12,020 bases of DNA from a bacterium. GTDB taxonomy: Bacteria > RBG-13-66-14. Shown in pieces: positions 4,531 to 10,223 of the stretch (the first letter of the stretch is position 1; each line of letters begins with the position of its first letter). The notes under the pieces were generated by a model that was given only the letters and a program-made list of their open reading frames with translations, ran no database searches and was not told the DNA's origin. The position numbers and the translations under genes were made by a program. The stretch is taken from the NCBI GenBank assembly GCA_026398675.1, contig JAPLSK010000313.1, forward strand, positions 1 through 12,020. The letters run 5' to 3'.

Positions 4531-6120
4531 ATGACGCGAAAGAAGTTCCGACGGAAGGCCCTTTTATTCCCGCTCGTCCTGGCGGTCGCGTCGGCGTGGC
4601 TTTCGGGGTGCGAGGGAACCGGCGACGCCGGAGCCCGGTGGGACGTCCACCAGCGGCTCGTCCTGGGGCGGGGGGAGCTTCCCCGCGCCGGGAGCCTCAT
4701 CTTCACCACGACCGCCCTGGGATACCTCACCGAGTCGGAGCTCCGGTACCGCCTCGCGGAGGACGGCACTCTGGGGGGTTTCCGCACCATCCCGCTCAGC
4801 GGCCCGGACCAGGGGCAGGTCGTCTGGACGCCGGACGGGGGATGGGAGAAGACCACGGGTGGCGCCGTCCGCCGTCTCTCCCCCCGCGAGAACGAGGAGG
4901 CGGCGATAAACGCCCTCTTCCTGAGCGGGGCTTACCTCGCGCTCACTCCCTCCTTCGGACCGGAGGGCGAGGTGATTCTGAACTGGTACGGGGCGCGGCT
5001 CAGGCTCACCCTGGAGCCCGACGGGCGCCTGTCCGGGACCGAGGTGTCCTACGACGAACGCATCTGGTACGCGGGTTTCGGCGAGCCGGACGACGGTGTG
5101 CCGCACCTCTCCCGCACCGTCTCCGTGAACCCCGCCGATTCCCCCGCCTACGAGCTCGACCGGGGGGCGTTCCGGGAGCTGGACCCCGGTGAGGTTGACC
5201 TGACCCCGCCCGAGCCCTCGGGCCTGGTCTATGACTATGACGCGGAGCGCACCATTCCTCTGCGCCTGGCGGGCGGCATGCTCCTGGCGCCGGTGACCGT
5301 GGGCGGCCTCGAGCTGGAGCTCGCGGTGGATTCCGGCGCGGCGATAAGCTACCTCCGGCCCGACGTCGCTGAAAAACTCGGGCTCGTTCCCGTCGGCGAG
5401 AGCCTGGTCGTCTCCCTGGGCAACGACGCCACGGGGCACGGCGTGGCCGTGGTGGACGGGCTCGTAATCGGGCCGGTGACCCTCGAGGGGCAGGCGGTGG
5501 TCATCGGAGAGCCGTCGCTTCTGTTGAGCCTCGTCGCCCCCTTCGACGGCCTCATCGGCTACGACCTTCTGGGACAGGTTCCGGCGCGGCTGGACGTGGA
5601 GTCCGGCACCCTGGAGCTCCTGCCGCCGGATGCGGAGCCCGCGGTCCCGCCGGGGGCGGTGGTGGTCCCGATACACCTGCCGGGGCGGCTGCCGCAGCTC
5701 CCGGGCGAGCTGGAGGGGGCGGGCGGCCTTTCCTTCATCCTGGATTCGGGGTCGCCCCTGGAGCTTCTGGTCCTGCCCCGCAGCTCGGGTTGGTTGATGG
5801 ACCTCTCGGGGGCGCCGCCCGGGGATTACACATTCATGAGCCTGGCGGGGCTGGGTGGGATTATGGGGGCGCTGCTGCGGGAGGCGGATTACTACCTCGT
5901 CGGCGCTCGAGCGGCGGAGGGAGAGCGCCCCTCGTTCTGGCGGGTGGACGGCCCCCGGGTGACCTACGCCCTGGGCGAGGCCGGGGGGCCGCTGTCCTCC
6001 ATGGACGCCGACGCGCTGCTGGGGCTGCCCTTTCTCGTTCGCTTCGCCGCCGTGACCTTCGATTACCCCCGGGAGCGGTTGATTCTGGAGCCGCGGGCGG
6101 AGGCGGGTCTGGCCGAATAG
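4531..6120 (+). CDS. Retropepsin-like aspartic protease, predicted lipoprotein
   Basis: A 529-residue protein, paralogous in plan to the gene before it. The N-terminus is basic, then hydrophobic, then a lipobox LSGC (24-27), so Cys27 should be lipidated and the protein membrane-anchored. Residues about 37-225 are a beta-rich region without a confident match, perhaps a diverged version of the LolA-like domain upstream. Two retropepsin-like lobes follow: residues 240-365 with VDSGAAISYL (catalytic D267) and LIGYDLLG, and residues 375-522 with FILDSGSPLEL (D405) and ALLGLPFLVRF. Both lobes keep D-S-G, so a single chain could form a complete two-aspartate site as in pepsin; this is inferred. It lacks the PDZ domain. 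It is separated from its partner by 7 bp, and GGTGAT, overlapping the previous stop, serves as a modest ribosome binding site. A strong terminator follows the stop codon. Confidence 0.85.
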   Translation: MTRKKFRRKALLFPLVLAVASAWLSGCEGTGDAGARWDVHQRLVLGRGELPRAGSLIFTTTALGYLTESELRYRLAEDGTLGGFRTIPLSGPDQGQVVWTPDGGWEKTTGGAVRRLSPRENEEAAINALFLSGAYLALTPSFGPEGEVILNWYGARLRLTLEPDGRLSGTEVSYDERIWYAGFGEPDDGVPHLSRTVSVNPADSPAYELDRGAFRELDPGEVDLTPPEPSGLVYDYDAERTIPLRLAGGMLLAPVTVGGLELELAVDSGAAISYLRPDVAEKLGLVPVGESLVVSLGNDATGHGVAVVDGLVIGPVTLEGQAVVIGEPSLLLSLVAPFDGLIGYDLLGQVPARLDVESGTLELLPPDAEPAVPPGAVVVPIHLPGRLPQLPGELEGAGGLSFILDSGSPLELLVLPRSSGWLMDLSGAPPGDYTFMSLAGLGGIMGALLREADYYLVGARAAEGERPSFWRVDGPRVTYALGEAGGPLSSMDADALLGLPFLVRFAAVTFDYPRERLILEPRAEAGLAE

Positions 6121-6176
6121 GCGGAGCTTGGGCGGACAGGGCAGTCGGCCATGTGATAAAGCGCCCTGACTCTAAC

Positions 6177-6209
6177 GTAGGGGCGGACCTTCAGGTCCGC
6201 CCGTTTTTT
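6177..6209 (+). terminator. Repeat-derived intrinsic terminator (copy E)
   Basis: Arms GGGCGGACCT (6181-6190) and AGGTCCGCCC (6193-6202) are perfectly complementary and close over a 4-6 nt loop; then GTTTTTTAA follows. It starts 56 bp past the stop of the second protease gene. The flanks GTAG and GTTTTTTAA are the reverse complement of the CTAC and TAAAAC flanks of the other hairpin copies. It is therefore an inverted member of the same repeat family, with a full U-tract here. Confidence 0.9.
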
Positions 6210-6257
6210 AACAATGAGCTTACTTATCGAGTCGGTTTGGAAGTGAAGTGTTTCCCT

Positions 6258-6875
6258 CTACAACCTGGGAGGCCACAACCCTTCACGTTCAAGCCTGATT
6301 GCTATAACCATTGGGGAAACACCGAACTCGCCGCAAATTTTCTTGCTAGCCAGTTCTTTAAAGTATTCGATATTATCGGCGACAAGAGGTCGTTGATCTG
6401 ACGGAATGGAACTTATTAACTTGTCTAATCTTTCTTTAAGTAAGTCTCTAGGCACTAACAAACGCCCTGCAAATTCATTGGCTTGAAACTCAAAACGTAA
6501 ATACGCTTCATCTTGCTCTGCATCCAAGAATTCCAGATAATCATCTATCGTTTGCAGACTTAGCTCTTCAAGAATGCTCCGGTGAAGGACGAAGTGTCCT
6601 AATTCATGAGCGAAAGTGAAACGAAGACGGTTTTCGTTGCGGTCATCCATATACCTTTTCCAATTAACACATAACTCGTTTCTGTTTAAGATGATACAGC
6701 AATCGAAAATCTCGGGCATATCCGTTGTTGGTACAATGTGCATACCGGATTTTTCGCATATCAGATCACTGTCAATTGGTAAGCTCTCGTTCTCCCGGTA
6801 TGTGGTTCGAATATGTTCAGCCCTCTCCCAAAGCTCTTCCTTTCTGATAAAGGGACAGATGATTTGAAAGCTCAT
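6258..6875 (-). CDS. ImmA/IrrE-family metallo-endopeptidase
   Basis: A 205-residue soluble zinc metalloprotease of the COG2856 family. The zinc site is clear: FTFAHELGHFVLH (H90, E91, H94), followed by the family motif EFQANEFAGRLLVP (129-142), which supplies the third ligand. The C-terminal helical segment EFGVSPMVIAIRLEREG is typical. Members of this family cleave or antagonise a cognate XRE repressor (ImmA of ICEBs1, IrrE/DdrO of Deinococcus), often in response to DNA damage or a partner signal. Here the cognate would be the XRE gene directly upstream, whose stop overlaps this start by 4 nt (ATGA), so the two are translationally coupled. The gene is plainly AT-richer than gpsA, the proteases or CHASE2, which suggests transfer. 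No phage or ICE genes accompany it. It could equally be scored as a toxin-antitoxin-like pair. Confidence 0.92.
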   Translation of the reverse strand: MSFQIICPFIRKEELWERAEHIRTTYRENESLPIDSDLICEKSGMHIVPTTDMPEIFDCCIILNRNELCVNWKRYMDDRNENRLRFTFAHELGHFVLHRSILEELSLQTIDDYLEFLDAEQDEAYLRFEFQANEFAGRLLVPRDLLKERLDKLISSIPSDQRPLVADNIEYFKELASKKICGEFGVSPMVIAIRLEREGLWPPRL

Positions 6876-7237
6876 TTATGTGCCTCCTTTATGCTTTCCA
6901 GCAGTTGAATTACCTCTTGTTTGGTGGGTTTTACGTTGTCAATGGTCCGGAAAAAGGCGGGGAGCAACCCGACGAGATCCTTATCCTGCATCACATACTC
7001 GGGAATCTCTCCCCGGTCAACATGAGCTAGATCAGAGAGTTCTTGCCATTTTGGTGAACCAACTTCTATCTGCAACAAACCTGCTACCCGCTCCAGGAAT
7101 ACCTCATCCTTGGGCGGCGGAAGAATCCCGCGTTCGACTTTGCTCCAGTTGCTGGGATCCAGTTCCAGCTTTTGGCAAAATCGGCGTAGACTCAGATCCA
7201 ACGCCAATCTTTGTGCTTTTACATAGTCACCGAACAT
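6872..7237 (-). CDS. XRE-family helix-turn-helix repressor
   Basis: A 121-residue DNA-binding protein. Residues about 5-58 are a Cro/CI-type helix-turn-helix: YVKAQRLALDLSLRRFCQKL then DPSNWSKVERG, with the recognition helix around residues 27-36 and the family's characteristic E-R-G turn. The remaining 60 or so residues have no recognised motif and may dimerise or be the site cut by the partner protease. GGAGGAG at 7240-7246 is a strong ribosome binding site, which fixes the start. It is the first gene of a two-gene operon with the ImmA/IrrE protease. It probably represses its own promoter through the perfect inverted repeat at 7275-7293, which covers the -10 hexamer. Pairs of this kind act as phage or ICE switches or as stress regulators; no phage gene is adjacent, so the targets are unknown. 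Confidence 0.9.
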   Translation of the reverse strand: MFGDYVKAQRLALDLSLRRFCQKLELDPSNWSKVERGILPPPKDEVFLERVAGLLQIEVGSPKWQELSDLAHVDRGEIPEYVMQDKDLVGLLPAFFRTIDNVKPTKQEVIQLLESIKEAHK

Positions 7238-7274
7238 AGCTCCTCCATTACTATGCTGTTCAGTTTAAGTATCC

Positions 7275-7293
7275 GTGGTAGATTTTATACCAC
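7275..7293. promoter_or_regulatory. Inverted-repeat operator for the XRE repressor
   Basis: Perfect palindromic half-sites GTGGTA (7275-7280) and TACCAC (7288-7293) are separated by 7 bp. The 19-bp site encloses the whole -10 hexamer (7282-7287) of the xre-immA promoter, so binding would block RNA polymerase. The size and symmetry fit a dimeric XRE protein. That the adjacent repressor is the binder is inferred. Confidence 0.65.
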
Positions 7294-7310
7294 ATTTAAA
7301 TAAATTTCAA
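7282..7310 (-). promoter_or_regulatory. Sigma-70 promoter of the xre-immA operon
   Basis: On the minus strand, TTGAAA (7310-7305) and TAAAAT (7287-7282) are 17 bp apart, each matching consensus at 5 of 6 positions. The -10 lies inside the inverted repeat. Expected transcription start is near 7275, giving a leader of about 38 nt with a strong ribosome binding site. Confidence 0.75.
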
Positions 7311-7311
7311 G

Positions 7312-7341
7312 AAAAAACGGAACCCGGTTTGGGTTCCGTTT
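7312..7341 (-). terminator. Intrinsic terminator of the C13 peptidase gene
   Basis: Perfect 11-bp stem AAACGGAACCC (7315-7325) and GGGTTCCGTTT (7331-7341) with a 5-nt loop. On the minus strand it ends in a T run (7317-7312). It begins 20 nt after the stop codon of the large peptidase gene. It ends 1 bp before the -35 of the xre promoter, insulating the two transcription units. Confidence 0.9.
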
Positions 7342-7361
7342 AACTTCGAGGTGTCTTGCTG

Positions 7362-10013
7362 CTACCGGCTGATGACCAGGCGCTGGTTCAGGGTTTTGCC
7401 GTCGGTCACCAGGCGGACGATGTAGGCCCCCGAGGCGATTCCCGAGGCGTCCCAGGCAATCTCGTGCCGCCCGGCGGCGAGCTCGGTGTCCGTCAGCGTG
7501 GCCACGCGGCGCCCGGCGAGGTCGTACACCGCCAGAGAGGCGCGGCCGTCAACGGCGAGGCTGAAAGCGAAGGTCACCTCGCCCGAGGCGGGGTTCGGGA
7601 AGGGCGCGTTGAACTCGGTCGTCCGCGAGCCGGCCTCGGCGTCGTAGTGGAACTCGACCGGTCCGAAGAGGGACAGGGTCCCGTCGGTGTCGGTGGCCTT
7701 GAGGTAGTAGAGGTAGTCGCCGCCGGAGGTCACGTCCATGTCCAGGTAGCGGTAGTTGGAGCCGCCGCCGGGAATCGGCGTGGAGTTGAGCGAGATCAGC
7801 GGGTTGCGGTCGCCGGTCGCCAAGACCATGGAGTCAACCAGAACGCCGTCCTGGCGGTAAACGTCGAAACCGGCGGTGGTGTCGCCGTCGCCCAGTGTCC
7901 AGGACACCAGGGCGCCCGCGTCGGTGGACTCGACGGCGAAATTAACGAGCTCGATGCCCACATCGGGCGGCGAGACCTCGAAGTCGTCGAAGTAGAAGCC
8001 CTCGCGCTCGGTCGTCCCGTTGGAGTAGAAGTTGAAGCGGAACTGGCCGATGGTGCCGGCGTAATCGGTGAGGTCGAAGGTCTCCAGCATCCAGTCCTGC
8101 TGGGTGCCGTAGAAGACCTCCAGCTCGTCCCAGGCGCGGGTGTCGTCGCCGAACTCGAGCCTGCAGCCGTCGCCGGGAGCGATTTTGTAGAAGGCGTAGA
8201 AGTCGAGCTGCGGGGCGTCCAGGCCGACGAGAATCATCGGCGAGTAGATGTAGCAGTTCATGTGGGACTCGTAGTCCCCATCGTCCTCGCCGCCGCACTT
8301 CCAGGAGTTGACCGGCGTGTGGGAGCGGTAGTCCTCGATGTGCCAGAGGTCAACGTCACCCGAGTGGACCCAGTCGCCCTCGCCGCTCTCGATGTCGTCG
8401 TAGAAGCCGTACACGGAGCCCACGGTGACCGTGATGGGGAAGGTCTCGTGGATGTCGCCGTCCGCGGTGACGTCGCAGTTGAGGTAGAAGACGTAGGGGT
8501 CCTTGGCGAAGCTGGAAACGGTAATTTCGAAGGGGTTGGGACCCTCCGACTCCTGGTCAGGGTCGAGGCTGCCGTAGTCAATCTCGCCCACGGTGACTTC
8601 GATGTCCGCATCGTCGGAGGAGAGGATGGCGACCACGTTGGTGGCGATCTCGCCGCCTGTGTTCTTCAGGGTGACGGAGACGTCGGCGTTTTCGCCGGGA
8701 ACCAGGAGCGCGTCGCCCTCGTCGCCCAACACCTCGTAGTAGGTCATGCGCAAGCGGGGTCCGAGCCCGGCGCCCCAGAGGCTGATATCGTCGCCGATGC
8801 CGGAGGCGTCGTAGTACTGCGGATGCTCGTCGGAGAAGTCCTCCGCCAAGGCGTAGATGTAGCCCTCGTGCGCGGTCACGGTGCCGTCGTCGTCGGCGTC
8901 GGCGTCGGACACCCCGCCGCCCATGTCAACGGGCCAGCCGGGGAACTCGCCGTTCACGCCCGCCGTCCAGAAGTACACGTAGGTGTCGTAGTAGTAGTAG
9001 GGCGGCATGGCCCAAGAGTACTCGTTGCCGTTGGAGGAAGTCGAAATCACCACGTTCTCGGTGCCCGTGGTCTGGATGTCGTCAATGAAGCCGCCGGAGA
9101 AGCACTGCTCCATGGTGATGATGCACTGGGAGAAGGAGATGGTGTCCAGTTCAGCGGCGAACTCGTCATCCTGCAGTTCTTCAAAGTTCCACAGATTGAG
9201 GTACACGTTGTCGCTGGCGCCGCCGCCGTGGTCGGTGGTGAAGATGAAGAGGCTGTCATTGGTGGTCACGGTCGCGGCCAGGTTGTCTAAGTACTGGAAG
9301 ACGTAGGTCCGGGTGCAGGGGTCCTCGTAGTCCTGGTCGCCGTCACCGTCGAGGTCGGTGGGGGAGTTCGTGCCGTCGGAGCGGTCCACGGCCGGGTCGT
9401 CGCCGTCGGACATCAGGACGAAGATGTCGTTCTCGTCGTAGCCGTAGACGTTGATGAGCGTCCAGTACATGAAAGCCATGTCGTTCCAGTAGCGGATGTG
9501 GTTGTTGCCCTGACTGGCGCCGCCGCTCATGAGGAGCGCGTAGCGTACGCCGGCCCGGTCGCCGGGCTGGGGGATTATCGTGTCCAGGTACGCGCGGGCG
9601 GGCTGGACTTCCTCCAGGGTGGGGATGTGGTACTCGGCGTGATCCAGGCCGTCGTAGATGCGGCCGTCGGTGAGCTCGACCAGGTCGTCCTGGATGTACC
9701 TGGGGGGCGTGGAGACGTTCCAGGTGGTGATCCGTCCGTCTTCGGCGACGAAGAAGGCGCGCGCGGCGTGCTCCCAGTTGGCCGCCGGGTAATCGTCCAC
9801 GAAGACGAAGTACCCCGGCTCGTCGGGGAGGGTTATCGAGTTGTGCCAGAACTCGATTTCGCCGCCGGTGAAGCTGTCGGGGTACACGTAGACCCGCTTG
9901 GCCTCGGTGTCGCCATTGAGAACGCGCTCGATGACCAACCCACCGGCTTCCTGCGGGGTCATGGCCGCCACGGCGCAGACGAGAAGGATCGAGATAAGGG
10001 CTATCTTTTTCAT
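7362..10013 (-). CDS. Secreted C13 (legumain-like) cysteine peptidase
   Basis: An 883-residue exported multidomain protein. I chose the ATG at 10013 because it gives a clean signal peptide (MKKIALISILLVCAVAA) and is preceded by GGGAGG. An in-frame ATG at 10118 would add 35 polar residues before it and lies about at the predicted transcription start. Residues about 155-415 are a caspase-fold C13 domain: RYALLMSGGASQGNN opens it, TTDHGGG carries His262, and ITMEQCFSGGF carries Cys304, the legumain dyad. Acidic loops DLDGDGDQDYED (220-231) and DADDDGTVTAHE (372-383) resemble calcium sites; the second fits the 12-residue EF-hand pattern. Then come a CARDB/NEW3-like beta domain (about 420-532), a jelly-roll region with FYFDDFEV (about 537-680), a fibronectin-III-like domain (about 685-790), and a FlgD/T9SS type-A-like C-terminal domain (about 800-883; FPNPASGEVTFAFSL, then LAVYDLAGRRVATL). 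Probably extracellular or surface-attached. Substrate unknown. Confidence 0.88.
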   Translation of the reverse strand: MKKIALISILLVCAVAAMTPQEAGGLVIERVLNGDTEAKRVYVYPDSFTGGEIEFWHNSITLPDEPGYFVFVDDYPAANWEHAARAFFVAEDGRITTWNVSTPPRYIQDDLVELTDGRIYDGLDHAEYHIPTLEEVQPARAYLDTIIPQPGDRAGVRYALLMSGGASQGNNHIRYWNDMAFMYWTLINVYGYDENDIFVLMSDGDDPAVDRSDGTNSPTDLDGDGDQDYEDPCTRTYVFQYLDNLAATVTTNDSLFIFTTDHGGGASDNVYLNLWNFEELQDDEFAAELDTISFSQCIITMEQCFSGGFIDDIQTTGTENVVISTSSNGNEYSWAMPPYYYYDTYVYFWTAGVNGEFPGWPVDMGGGVSDADADDDGTVTAHEGYIYALAEDFSDEHPQYYDASGIGDDISLWGAGLGPRLRMTYYEVLGDEGDALLVPGENADVSVTLKNTGGEIATNVVAILSSDDADIEVTVGEIDYGSLDPDQESEGPNPFEITVSSFAKDPYVFYLNCDVTADGDIHETFPITVTVGSVYGFYDDIESGEGDWVHSGDVDLWHIEDYRSHTPVNSWKCGGEDDGDYESHMNCYIYSPMILVGLDAPQLDFYAFYKIAPGDGCRLEFGDDTRAWDELEVFYGTQQDWMLETFDLTDYAGTIGQFRFNFYSNGTTEREGFYFDDFEVSPPDVGIELVNFAVESTDAGALVSWTLGDGDTTAGFDVYRQDGVLVDSMVLATGDRNPLISLNSTPIPGGGSNYRYLDMDVTSGGDYLYYLKATDTDGTLSLFGPVEFHYDAEAGSRTTEFNAPFPNPASGEVTFAFSLAVDGRASLAVYDLAGRRVATLTDTELAAGRHEIAWDASGIASGAYIVRLVTDGKTLNQRLVISR

Positions 10014-10123
10014 GTTCCTCCCATAAGGATTGGGTAATTGACCGGTGGGGTCACACCCGCGGGGCACACCTAAACCATGCGCGACCTTACACGGGTTTTC
10101 GTCGCGGGACTTCGCCATAGGTT

Positions 10124-10152
10124 AAGCTAGGAAAAAAAGAGGTCCGTGTCAA
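10124..10152 (-). promoter_or_regulatory. Predicted promoter of the C13 peptidase gene
   Basis: A consensus -35, TTGACA, on the minus strand (10152-10147) is followed after 17 bp by TAGCTT (10129-10124), a 3-of-6 match to the -10. Transcription would start near 10117 and leave a leader of roughly 100 nt before the chosen start codon. The -35 and spacing are good; the -10 is the weak part. Confidence 0.5.
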
Positions 10153-10173
10153 GGAAATACGTCACCGGCGCTA

Positions 10174-10182
10174 TGCTACAAT
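10174..10182 (+). promoter_or_regulatory. Extended -10 promoter of the CHASE2 gene
   Basis: TGCTACAAT is an extended -10 element (TG-N-TACAAT, with 5 of 6 hexamer matches). No good -35 lies at 16-18 bp upstream, as is common for extended -10 promoters. Predicted start is near 10189, giving a leader of about 35 nt to the ATG at 10224. It is divergent from the C13 promoter, with about 22 bp between the C13 -35 and this element. Confidence 0.5.
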
Positions 10183-10223
10183 GGATTCGTTGGGTCTCTC
10201 CTGCGCCTTGAGGTCGGTCCGGG

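Noticed and set aside
7356..9290. A 644-codon open frame on the plus strand opposite the C13 peptidase gene
   Set aside because: Its composition is dominated by V, G, A, E and H with no recognisable motif, it has no ribosome binding site, and it starts inside the peptidase terminator region. It is explained by GC-rich codon bias on the coding strand, whose domains and promoter are clear.
10014..10118. A 35-codon N-terminal extension of the C13 peptidase from the ATG at 10118
   Set aside because: The added residues are polar and would bury the signal peptide. The predicted transcription start lies at about 10117, and GGGAGG precedes the ATG at 10013.
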